From assembly GCA_023438965.1 (NCBI GenBank), contig JAEXPB010000030.1:1-6239 (forward strand): a stretch of 6,239 bases of DNA. The letters run 5' to 3'. The position numbers were made by a program, and so were the translations under genes. Shown piece by piece: positions 1-5,378 of the stretch. The stretch comes from Bacillota bacterium. GTDB taxonomy: Bacteria; Bacillota; Clostridia; Saccharofermentanales; UBA5734. The notes under the pieces were generated by a model, which saw only the letters and a list, made by a program, of their open reading frames with translations, ran no database searches and was not told the origin of the DNA. Every line of letters starts with the position of its first letter. Position 1 is the stretch's first letter.

Positions 1-36
1 AACGCGCCGGACCTGACGCCCGAACAGGAGGAATAA
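1..36 (+). CDS. 3' end of an upstream gene (partial)
   Basis: Frame 1 is open from the left edge and ends at TAA 34-36, giving the C-terminal tail NAPDLTPEQEE. Frame 2 is closed by a TGA at 14-16. The tail is acidic and too short to assign to a family. The stop lies one base before the ATG of the MOSC gene, and the ribosome binding site of that gene (AGGAGG, 26-31) is embedded in these last codons. That is the usual arrangement of genes within one operon. That this is a real coding end is inferred from the spacing only. Confidence 0.5.
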   Translation, partial: NAPDLTPEQEE

Positions 37-37
37 C

Positions 38-478
38 ATGGCCCAAGTCATTGCCCTGAATATCAGTGTCCAAAAGGGCACACCGAAAAAAACCATCCCC
101 CAGGCGAACCTGATCGTCAACCACGGTCTGGAAGGCGACGCCCATGCCGGCACCTGGCATCGCCAGGTCTCGCTGCTGGGCATGGAAAGCATCCGCAAAA
201 TCGAGGCCCTGGGCGTCAAAGGTCTCTGCACCGGCCGCTTCGCCGAGAACATCACGACCGAAGGCATCGTCCTCTACGAACTGCCGGTCGGCACCCGGCT
301 GCAGGTTGGCCCCTGCGTCCTGGAGGTCACCCAGATCGGTAAAGAATGCCACCAGCATTGCGCCATCTACCATCAGGTTGGCGACTGCGTCATGCCCCGC
401 GAAGGCATTTTCGCCCGGGTGCTGACCAGCGGCACCGTCCGGCCCGGCGACGAAATCCGGGCTCTGGCGCCGGAATGA
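38..478 (+). CDS. MOSC domain-containing protein
   Basis: A single-domain MOSC protein of 146 residues, the size of stand-alone bacterial MOSC proteins. MOSC domains are named after the molybdenum cofactor sulfurase C-terminus and are thought to carry or transfer sulfur or bind the molybdenum cofactor through a conserved cysteine. Visible hallmarks are GLEGDAHAG (residues 30-38), WHRQVSLL (40-47), FAENITTEG (68-76), LPVGTRLQVG (82-91), EVTQIGKECH (96-105) with the likely functional Cys104, and GDCVMPREGIFARV (115-128). No signal peptide or membrane segment is present, so it should be cytoplasmic. The start is well supported: AGGAGG at 26-31 lies 6 nt before the ATG. The frame overlaps the next gene by 4 bp (ATGA, 475-478). 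No molybdopterin synthesis gene is visible here, so the physiological partner is unknown. Family assignment is firm; the reaction is not established. Confidence 0.95.
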   Translation: MAQVIALNISVQKGTPKKTIPQANLIVNHGLEGDAHAGTWHRQVSLLGMESIRKIEALGVKGLCTGRFAENITTEGIVLYELPVGTRLQVGPCVLEVTQIGKECHQHCAIYHQVGDCVMPREGIFARVLTSGTVRPGDEIRALAPE

Positions 479-1254
479 GGTATCATCAAGTGAGTCGTAA
501 CGCACGCAGCAGAAGCAGCCGCCGGATGATCCGCTCAATGAAGCGCGGCCAGACAGGCACCCGCACCAAAGCGCGCTCGATCGGGCGTCTGCTCCTGCGC
601 CTGGTTGTCCTGGCCCTGGCGATCGGCCTGGTGACCTCGGTTGGGGTCCTGATCATCGACCGGATGGTGGAAAACCAGGGCCGCAGCCGGGAAATCACTT
701 TCGGCCAATTGGCCGGACAGGCCCGGTTCGATTGCGTGATCGTCCCGGGTGCGCTGGTGCATCCGGACGGTACGCCCAGCGCCATGCTGCGCGACCGTCT
801 GGACATGGCCGTCGCCATCTACCAATCCGGCTGCACCGACCGGATCCTGGTCTCTGGCGATCACGGCCGCGCCGATTACAATGAAGTGGGCGTGATGCGC
901 CAATACCTGCTGGCTGCCGGCATTCCGGACGAATGCATTTTCATGGACCATGCCGGATTCGACACCTATGACACGCTGTACCGGGCGCAGGCCGTCTTTG
1001 CGGTCCGGCGCGCCGTCTTCACCACCCAGGATTTCCAGCTCTACCGCGCCCTTTACATTAGTCGGCAGCTGGGACTGGATGTCCAGGGCATCGCCTGCGC
1101 CTACCCGGACTGGTATCGGAAGCCCTGGTACCGGTTCCGGGAATACTTCGCCCGCTGCAAGGCCTTCCTGGACTGCGAAATCCTGCATGCCAGTCCGACT
1201 TATACCGGGCCGGTCATCCCGATCGGGGGCGACGGCCGGCTGACCGCGGGGTAA
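475..1254 (+). CDS. SanA/ElyC/YdcF-type DUF218 membrane protein
   Basis: 259 residues from the ATG at 475. A strongly basic N-terminus (many Arg/Lys in residues 8-42) is followed by one membrane segment (about 39-62), which predicts an inside N-terminus and a domain outside the membrane. The DUF218 domain shows DCVIVPGALV (86-95), the LRDRLDMA stretch (105-112), ILVSGDHG (124-131), NEVGVM (136-141), GIPDECIFMDHAGFDTYDT (149-167) and the FQLYRAL region (187-193). In E. coli, SanA affects vancomycin exclusion and ElyC affects envelope biogenesis; the biochemical activity of the family is unsettled. The C-terminal GGDGR (251-255) also fits SanA proteins. One oddity is Gln188, where E. coli SanA has His in its FHCERAL motif. 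The ATG overlaps the MOSC stop (ATGA) but has no clear ribosome binding site. A GTG at 490 with GAGG at 477-480 is a real alternative and would shorten the protein by 5 residues. The open frame extends upstream to 346, but that part lies in another frame of the MOSC gene and is not credible. Confidence 0.9.
   Translation: MRYHQVSRNARSRSSRRMIRSMKRGQTGTRTKARSIGRLLLRLVVLALAIGLVTSVGVLIIDRMVENQGRSREITFGQLAGQARFDCVIVPGALVHPDGTPSAMLRDRLDMAVAIYQSGCTDRILVSGDHGRADYNEVGVMRQYLLAAGIPDECIFMDHAGFDTYDTLYRAQAVFAVRRAVFTTQDFQLYRALYISRQLGLDVQGIACAYPDWYRKPWYRFREYFARCKAFLDCEILHASPTYTGPVIPIGGDGRLTAG
477..492 (+). promoter_or_regulatory. Ribosome binding site and alternative GTG start for the SanA-like gene
   Basis: GAGG (477-480) lies 9 nt before an in-frame GTG (490-492). 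The ATG at 475 has no purine-rich element upstream, so initiation at the GTG, or coupled re-initiation across the ATGA overlap, are both possible. The choice does not affect the membrane anchor or the DUF218 domain. Confidence 0.4.
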
Positions 1255-1261
1255 TGCTCCC

Positions 1262-2914
1262 CTACGAATGCCGGCCGCGCAGTTCACTGTCCTCGCCGGC
1301 ATTCAGCTGCGCCAGGTATTCCTGGTAGTCGATCACCCGGTTGCGGCCGCTGCGCTTGGCATAGTAGAGGGCCCGGTCGGCCTTGGCGACATTGTCTTCG
1401 AAATTCAGGTCGTGACGATATTCAACCACGCCAAAGGTCATGGTCGCCTGGAGACTGGTCGCATTTTCCCAGGGGATGCTGTTCGCGGCGATCTGCAGCC
1501 GGATCGATTCGGCAATCTGCCGCGCCGCTTCGGTGCTGCGGTTGACCAGCAAGATGACGAATTCCTCGCCGCCCCAACGGCAAAGCGTGTCGGACGGGCC
1601 CAGATGCAGCTGGATGATCCGGGTGATCTCAATCAGGACCTTGTCGCCGGCGGCATGACCGTAGCGGTCGTTGAACTGTTTGAACAAGTCGATGTCGGAT
1701 ATGATGACGGCCATGCCGGCATCCGGTTCTTCCAGGATTATCCTGTTGAAAATGTCCATCAGACCCCGCCGGTTGAATGTGGCCGTCAGGAAATCGAACT
1801 TGGCGGCGTTCTCCAGCATTTTGTGGTAAGACTGCAGTTCCTGCAGCGAATTGGTCAGCAGCACTTCCGTCTTTTTCCGCTTTTCGGCTTCCAGGGTGGC
1901 CAGCAACAGCAGCAGGCCAATCATGAAGACCGGCAGGGTAAAAAGCGCCGAACGGCCGAGGACATGCCAGAACGAGATGCGGGAGACCAGTTTCCATGGG
2001 GCGTTGTTGATCTTCGCGCTGAAATAGTAGTAATTATTGATCCGGCTGATCTGGTCGTCGCGAACGGCCCGGATCCGGTCGATGATGGCGGCTGGCGCGC
2101 CCATGACCGCATCCAGCTTGAGGATGGATTCATCGGCGGCCGAATTCTGATTATTGGCGATCACGGTTTCCGCCGGATCAATCAGATAGGTTTCATAGGC
2201 GGATTGAAGCATGCCGCTGAGCTGCTCATTGGTCAGATCCAGGGATACGACACCCAGGAATCGGTCTTGCGCTTGCTCATAAACCGGACTCGAAAGCGTC
2301 ACCATCAGGCCTTTGCCGGCATGGTCCATATACACCGGCGACCAGCGTGATTCCCGGAAGGGGTTTCGATCCGGGGTAACGCAGGTATAGAAGACTTCAT
2401 TGTTTAAATCGGGGTTGTAGGCAAAGTCAGCTGACGCTATCCAGGGATAAATGTTGATAAAATGGCTGCGGCTGGTGTAGTACAGCCACGCGGCATCGGG
2501 AATCTTGCCATAGACGCTGTTGAACAGATGGTTCATCTGCAAGGCCAGGTTCACTTCCTTGCGCACTGCCGGATCGGTCGGCAGAATACCAATGCCCGTC
2601 AGGTTGCCGGATATTCGCTGCAGGGATGTATTTTCGACCGCGTCCAGATTGTAGCGGTCATTCTGGGCGTCATACTGGAGATAGCGCCACAATTCTGATT
2701 GGGCGGCCAGGTCCAGCGCATAATAATCGGCGCCATAAATCGCCATCAGGTCGACCAGACCCTTGCTCAGGTCCACATGGCGGTTGATCTGGGCTTCCTT
2801 GGACCTGGCCAGGTCCTCGAAATCACTGATCAGCGTACTGAACTGATTGATGAAGGTCGCCAGGGCAATTGTCAGAATAACCCCGATAATAATCAATCTT
2901 TTCAACAGCCGCAC
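1262..2914 (-). CDS. Membrane diguanylate cyclase with dCache sensor (GGEEF)
   Basis: 550 residues, predicted to make cyclic di-GMP from two GTP. Order of parts: membrane segment (about 7-27); extracytoplasmic dCache-type sensor (about 30-318); second membrane segment (about 321-340); charged helical linker (341-370); GGDEF domain (about 371-531). The sensor contains NPFRESRW, PVYMD and GVVSLDL with Trp191, Tyr195, Asp197 and Asp226, placed like ligand-pocket residues of dCache domains; the ligand is unknown. In the catalytic domain SDIDLFKQFNDRYGH (406-420) supplies metal and substrate contacts, and RWGGEEF (446-452) is an intact active-site signature. The position of the inhibitory RxxD site, five residues before GGEEF, reads GPSD (439-442), so the arginine is missing. 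No EAL or HD-GYP domain is present. The start is GTG 2914-2912, chosen for the strong ribosome binding site upstream. The gene stands alone on its strand and ends 7 bp from the convergent SanA-like gene. Confidence 0.94.
   Translation of the reverse strand: MRLLKRLIIIGVILTIALATFINQFSTLISDFEDLARSKEAQINRHVDLSKGLVDLMAIYGADYYALDLAAQSELWRYLQYDAQNDRYNLDAVENTSLQRISGNLTGIGILPTDPAVRKEVNLALQMNHLFNSVYGKIPDAAWLYYTSRSHFINIYPWIASADFAYNPDLNNEVFYTCVTPDRNPFRESRWSPVYMDHAGKGLMVTLSSPVYEQAQDRFLGVVSLDLTNEQLSGMLQSAYETYLIDPAETVIANNQNSAADESILKLDAVMGAPAAIIDRIRAVRDDQISRINNYYYFSAKINNAPWKLVSRISFWHVLGRSALFTLPVFMIGLLLLLATLEAEKRKKTEVLLTNSLQELQSYHKMLENAAKFDFLTATFNRRGLMDIFNRIILEEPDAGMAVIISDIDLFKQFNDRYGHAAGDKVLIEITRIIQLHLGPSDTLCRWGGEEFVILLVNRSTEAARQIAESIRLQIAANSIPWENATSLQATMTFGVVEYRHDLNFEDNVAKADRALYYAKRSGRNRVIDYQEYLAQLNAGEDSELRGRHS
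1266..1304. repeat. Perfect 10-bp inverted repeat at the convergent gene junction
   Basis: GAATGCCGGC (1266-1275) is exactly complementary to GCCGGCATTC (1295-1304) across a 19-nt loop. It lies inside the last codons of the cyclase gene and 11 bp past the stop of the SanA-like gene, so both converging transcripts could form the hairpin. No T-run follows on either strand, so it is not a standard intrinsic terminator. It may act as a 3'-end stabiliser or help termination, but that is inference. Confidence 0.6.
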
Positions 2915-2921
2915 AAAAATA

Positions 2922-2930
2922 CCCCTTCCT
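2922..2930 (-). promoter_or_regulatory. Ribosome binding site of the diguanylate cyclase gene
   Basis: Read on the - strand, AGGAAGGGG lies 7 nt upstream of the GTG at 2914-2912. This purine run is what fixes the GTG as the start, since no ATG is available at a comparable distance. Confidence 0.75.
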
Positions 2931-2967
2931 GCGGTTAGACTGGCCCTGTGCCGGCGGCTTTGCTGTC

Positions 2968-3000
2968 GATTCTCGGATGTCCCGGCTGATTTGAGAAATC
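2968..3000 (-). promoter_or_regulatory. Hairpin in the leader of the cyclase mRNA
   Basis: On the - strand GATTTCTC (from 3000 to 2993) pairs with GAGAATC (from 2974 to 2968). This forms a 7-bp stem with one bulged T and an 18-nt loop. It lies within the roughly 90-nt untranslated leader expected from the candidate promoter at 3013-3041. Just downstream (2967-2956) is GACAGCAAAGCC, which recalls a short conserved piece of c-di-GMP-I riboswitches, but the other required elements are not visible. Role unknown; the structure could be incidental. Confidence 0.25.
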
Positions 3001-3012
3001 ATGAAATATATA

Positions 3013-3041
3013 ATGATATGATCGTTCATCAGCACTGAAAA
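3013..3041 (-). promoter_or_regulatory. Candidate sigma-A promoter for the cyclase gene
   Basis: On the - strand TTTTCA (3041-3036, 4 of 6 matches to TTGACA) is separated by 17 nt from TATCAT (3018-3013, 5 of 6 matches to TATAAT). It sits in the AT-rich left half of the intergenic region. Transcription would begin near 3006 and give a leader of about 90 nt. An overlapping weaker alternative uses TATATT (3010-3005) as the -10. No experimental support can be read from sequence. Confidence 0.4.
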
Positions 3042-3155
3042 CTTGATACCTGATTTTTCATCATGTCCAGCGAGAGCTTTCCCGGCAGTAATGGAAGCGC
3101 CAGGATGGCCTGTTGTTGACTGGATTCGACTCGGGTTGATCCGGATAATTCGGCC

Positions 3156-3185
3156 TTGACAATTCCGGGTTCAGACGTTTAGAAT
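3156..3185 (+). promoter_or_regulatory. Sigma-A promoter of the rpiR-transporter-PHP operon
   Basis: TTGACA (3156-3161) is a perfect -35 box. It is separated by 18 bp from TAGAAT (3180-3185), which matches the -10 consensus at 5 of 6 positions. It points into the RpiR gene, with transcription expected to start near 3191-3193. The -10 box lies inside the first AGAA-TTCT palindrome, so a protein bound there would compete directly with RNA polymerase. Confidence 0.75.
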
Positions 3186-3194
3186 ATCGTTCTA
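3180..3194. promoter_or_regulatory. Candidate operator 1 (palindrome over the -10 box)
   Basis: TAGAATATCGTTCTA has 5-bp arms (TAGAA/TTCTA) around a 5-bp centre and covers the -10 box of the promoter. It is the first of three related palindromes directly ahead of an RpiR-family gene, whose regulators commonly bind their own promoters as dimers or tetramers. Binding by the RpiR protein is inferred from position and symmetry. Confidence 0.6.
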
Positions 3195-3196
3195 TG

Positions 3197-3211
3197 AGAA
3201 TATCGCATTCT
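3197..3211. promoter_or_regulatory. Candidate operator 2
   Basis: AGAATATCGCATTCT has arms AGAAT/ATTCT around ATCGC. It shares AGAATATCG with operator 1, exactly 16 bp further on, and lies just downstream of the expected transcription start. Confidence 0.6.
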
Positions 3212-3226
3212 TAGAAATATATTCTA
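3212..3226. promoter_or_regulatory. Candidate operator 3
   Basis: TAGAAATATATTCTA has arms TAGAA/TTCTA around an ATATA centre. Its AGAA half begins at 3213, again 16 bp after that of operator 2. It ends 5 bp before the ribosome binding site AGGTGG (3231-3236), which lies 7 nt from the ATG at 3244. It would therefore lie in the 5' leader of the transcript. Confidence 0.55.
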
Positions 3227-3243
3227 CTTTAGGTGGTGCTGTC

Positions 3244-4095
3244 ATGAATCTGGCTTGCCAGGCCAAAATCCGCAATATCTATGACCGGCTGACTCCGGTT
3301 GAACAGAAGGTCGCCGATCTGATCCTGCTTGATCCGGGCCGGATCGTCAGTCTGACCGTCAGCGACCTTGCCGCCCAGGCCAATGTCGCCTCATCGGGGG
3401 TCATCCGGTTTTGTCAGCGGTTGGGCTATGCCGGTTTCACCCAATTGAAAATCGACCTGCTGGGCAGTCCGGAATCACCGCGGGACTTCATCCTGCCCGC
3501 TGTCCAGCCGGATGATTCGACGGAAGCGGTTTTTGACAAAGTGTTCCAATCCAGCGTCCGCGCCCTGTCCGACACCCTCGCGCTCCTGGATCGCGCCAAG
3601 GTCCGGGAGGCAGTCAGCTTGCTGCAGCAGGCATCCCGGATCGAGTTCTATGGCGTGGGCACTTCGGCGACCATCGCCATGGACGCCTACTTCCGCCTGA
3701 TGCGAATCGGCTATCCGGCCTTTTGCGCCACCGATCCCCTGATCATGCGGATCGCTGCCGGCAGTCTGGGGTCCGGGCAGGTGGCCGTCGGCATTTCGCA
3801 TTCCGGCTATACCCAGGAAACCATCGACGCCATCCGGATCGCCCGTTCGCATGGTGCGGCGACACTGGTCATCACCAGCCACCTGGACAGCCCGATCTGC
3901 GAACATGCCGATATCGCGCTCTGTGTCTTTTCCGACGAAAATCGTTACCCGATCGAGGCCGTCTCGGCCCGCATCGCCCATATCGCGGTTCTGGACGCCC
4001 TTTGCGTTGCCCTTTCGCTGCGCAACTATGACCGGACAGTCGAGCATGTCCATCGCATGAACGCGTTGTTCGACAGTCTGCGTGGCCGGTCATGA
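3244..4095 (+). CDS. RpiR-family transcriptional regulator (HTH + SIS)
   Basis: 283 residues, the normal length of the family. The N-terminal winged-helix domain (about 1-76) shows LTPVEQKVADLIL (16-28) and a helix-turn-helix at about 36-62 with SDLAAQANVASSGVIRFCQ (40-58). The C-terminal SIS domain (about 105-260) shows EFYGVGTSATIAMDAYFRL (134-152), VGISHSGYTQETI (182-194) and LVITSHLDSPI (208-218). Gly139-Thr-Ser and Ser185-His-Ser-Gly match the phosphosugar-binding loops of SIS domains. Family members sense sugar phosphates or related phosphorylated intermediates and mostly repress, sometimes activate, neighbouring catabolic genes. The ATG is supported by AGGTGG 7 nt upstream. Its stop overlaps the ATG of the transporter (ATGA, 4092-4095). 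Three palindromes at its promoter suggest that it controls its own operon. The exact effector is unknown. Confidence 0.94.
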   Translation: MNLACQAKIRNIYDRLTPVEQKVADLILLDPGRIVSLTVSDLAAQANVASSGVIRFCQRLGYAGFTQLKIDLLGSPESPRDFILPAVQPDDSTEAVFDKVFQSSVRALSDTLALLDRAKVREAVSLLQQASRIEFYGVGTSATIAMDAYFRLMRIGYPAFCATDPLIMRIAAGSLGSGQVAVGISHSGYTQETIDAIRIARSHGAATLVITSHLDSPICEHADIALCVFSDENRYPIEAVSARIAHIAVLDALCVALSLRNYDRTVEHVHRMNALFDSLRGRS

Positions 4096-5378
4096 GCGGG
4101 CAGCGGCGAATCCTGGTCCTTTGCTGGCTGGCCTACGCGCTGTGTTACACGCTCCGGGTCAATATTGCGGTGATTATCCCGGCCATGGTCAGTACGCAGC
4201 AATACACTCTGACCCAGATGGGCCTGGTCACCGGGCTCTACTTTGCGGTTTACATGACCGGTCAGTTGATCAACGGCTATCTCGGCGACCGGTTCAGCAG
4301 CAAGATCCTGATTGTCAGCGGCCTGGTCCTGTCGGCATTATGCAACCTGGGCATGGCTGCCGCAGGAAGTTTCCCGATACTGCTGATTTGCTGGGGCGTC
4401 AACGGCCTGGCCCAGTCGATGCTCTGGGGACCGATCATGAAAACCCTGGCGGTCTGGTTTGCCGGCTATCAGCTGGGACGCGTCTCCTTCTATATGTCTT
4501 TAAGCATGATCGTCGGTTCTGCCGCGTCCTGGGGATTATCTTCTGGGATCGTCCGTTCCCTGGGCTGGCCGGCTGCTTTCAGATTGCCGGCTTTATTGGT
4601 GCTGGTTTATGCCTTGCTGCTGCCCTTTCTTTTCCGGAACCGGCCGGCAGATTCGCGTCTGATTGATCCGAACCAGGCCGCGGCTCCGCAACCCGCGCCT
4701 GCCGACGCCGACGCTGGCGCCCGTGCCGCCGGCCCCGGCGGCGTTGAGAAGCCGACCATCCGGGAATTTTTCCAGATGATCCGTTTGCCGGGGCTGCTCC
4801 TGATCAGTCTGACGCAGGGCTTGATCCGGGAAGGCATCGGCGTCTGGTTCCCGACGATCCTGCAGCAAGCCGGCCCCTTTTCCGGGCAATCGCCCTGGCT
4901 GGTTCTGCTGATCATCCCGGTGATCAATTTCGGCGGCATTTTGCTGGTCCGCCGCCTGAACCGCCAGCTCAACGGCGACAGCACGCGCACGCTGCTGCTG
5001 GTGTTCGTGCTGGCTGCCGCCGTCGCCTTGCTGCTCAACCTGCTGGCCGGCCAGGGTTTCTGGCTGGTCATCCTGGTGATGGTCGTGCTGCTGGCTTTGA
5101 CCTATGGGATGACGCCGATCCTGACCTCGGTCATCCCCTTCCAGTACGCGCATTATCAGCATGTCGCCCTCACGGCCGGTGCGATCGACTTTGCGATCTA
5201 TTCCGGCGCGGCGCTGTCCGGCGTCCTGTCCGGCCTGATTGCCGAACGGTTCGCCTGGAGCGGCGTCATGGTGCTTTGGCTGGCAGCCGCTGCTGCCGGC
5301 TTGATCCTGTCCGCATATCGATATCATTCAGATAAAGGAAGGCAAACATATGAGCAGACTATCCACCATCCATCCTGA
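4092..5378 (+). CDS. MFS transporter, organophosphate:anion antiporter (OPA)-like
   Basis: 428 residues, about 12 hydrophobic segments in two halves separated by a cytoplasmic loop (about 183-225). The first half begins with YALCYTLRVNIAVIIPAM (15-32), like the Y-x-x-R-x-N-x-x-x-x-P start of GlpT/UhpT-type OPA carriers. GYLGDRFSSK (62-71) is the MFS motif between helices 2 and 3. In the second half LIREGIGVWFPTIL (244-257) matches the OPA helix that carries the second substrate arginine. Arg22 and Arg246 would correspond to GlpT Arg45 and Arg269, which bind the phosphate group. OPA carriers import organic phosphates in exchange for inorganic phosphate. The substrate is not readable and a general MFS role remains possible. 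The central loop is unusually Ala/Pro/Gly-rich (195-217). Translation is probably coupled to the upstream regulator, as no clear ribosome binding site precedes the ATG. The 3' end overlaps the PHP gene by 29 bp. Confidence 0.85.
   Translation: MSGQRRILVLCWLAYALCYTLRVNIAVIIPAMVSTQQYTLTQMGLVTGLYFAVYMTGQLINGYLGDRFSSKILIVSGLVLSALCNLGMAAAGSFPILLICWGVNGLAQSMLWGPIMKTLAVWFAGYQLGRVSFYMSLSMIVGSAASWGLSSGIVRSLGWPAAFRLPALLVLVYALLLPFLFRNRPADSRLIDPNQAAAPQPAPADADAGARAAGPGGVEKPTIREFFQMIRLPGLLLISLTQGLIREGIGVWFPTILQQAGPFSGQSPWLVLLIIPVINFGGILLVRRLNRQLNGDSTRTLLLVFVLAAAVALLLNLLAGQGFWLVILVMVVLLALTYGMTPILTSVIPFQYAHYQHVALTAGAIDFAIYSGAALSGVLSGLIAERFAWSGVMVLWLAAAAAGLILSAYRYHSDKGRQTYEQTIHHPS
4725..4742. repeat. 18-bp GC palindrome in the transporter loop
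   Basis: GCCGCCGG (4725-4732) and CCGGCGGC (4735-4742) are exact inverted copies with 2 bp between them. They encode AAGPGG in the cytoplasmic loop between the two transporter halves. All 18 bases are G or C. It is probably a by-product of Ala/Gly/Pro codons in high-GC DNA, though it could form a compact hairpin in the operon mRNA. Confidence 0.45.
5336..5342 (+). promoter_or_regulatory. Ribosome binding site of the PHP gene, inside the transporter gene
   Basis: AGGAAGG lies 7 nt before the ATG at 5350 and falls within the last codons of the transporter. It fixes the start of the PHP gene and shows that the 29-bp overlap of the two frames is real rather than a start-calling artefact. Confidence 0.75.

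Larger units (their letters stand above)
2915..3243. other. Divergent intergenic control region
   Basis: This 329-bp region separates the cyclase gene (leftward) from the RpiR operon (rightward). It holds the cyclase ribosome binding site and leader (2915-3006), a candidate leftward promoter (3013-3041), a stretch with no recognised element (about 3042-3155), and the rightward promoter with three palindromes (3156-3226). Short open frames crossing it have no ribosome binding site or recognisable protein and are not called. Two AT-rich patches, near 3000-3060 and 3180-3230, mark the promoter cores against the GC-rich background. Confidence 0.7.

Noticed and set aside
346..474. N-terminal extension of the SanA-like frame
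   Set aside because: It runs in another frame of the MOSC gene, encodes Arg/Pro/His-rich sequence with no domain, and lacks a ribosome binding site. The ATG at 475 or the GTG at 490 is the better start.
1268..2350. Long + strand open frame (360 codons) opposite the cyclase gene
   Set aside because: It is antisense to a clear GGDEF protein, its translation resembles no protein family, and it has no ribosome binding site. It is a GC-driven shadow.
2847..3038. Small + strand ORF in the intergenic region
   Set aside because: It overlaps the 5' end and leader of the cyclase gene on the opposite strand, has no ribosome binding site, and has no recognisable protein.
3036..3060. TGAAAA...TTTTCA inverted repeat as a regulator site
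   Set aside because: The arms are short and AT-rich with a wide centre, and differ from the AGAA-TTCT array. The left arm also serves as the candidate -35 box, so chance is the simpler explanation.
3116..3149. Second possible + strand promoter (TTGACT and GATAAT)
   Set aside because: The boxes are 22 bp apart, too far for a sigma-A promoter. The TTGACA/TAGAAT pair just downstream is much better.
3475..4053. - strand open frame opposite the RpiR gene
   Set aside because: It lies fully within a well-supported gene on the other strand and its composition is typical of antisense translation.
4082..4666. Overlapping + strand frame across the start of the transporter
   Set aside because: It is out of frame with the MFS protein and lacks membrane segments or motifs. 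The 4-bp ATGA junction with the regulator favours the frame starting at 4092.
4593..5327. - strand open frame opposite the transporter
   Set aside because: The Gln/Asp/His-rich translation is the complement of hydrophobic membrane codons. The transporter frame carries real motifs.
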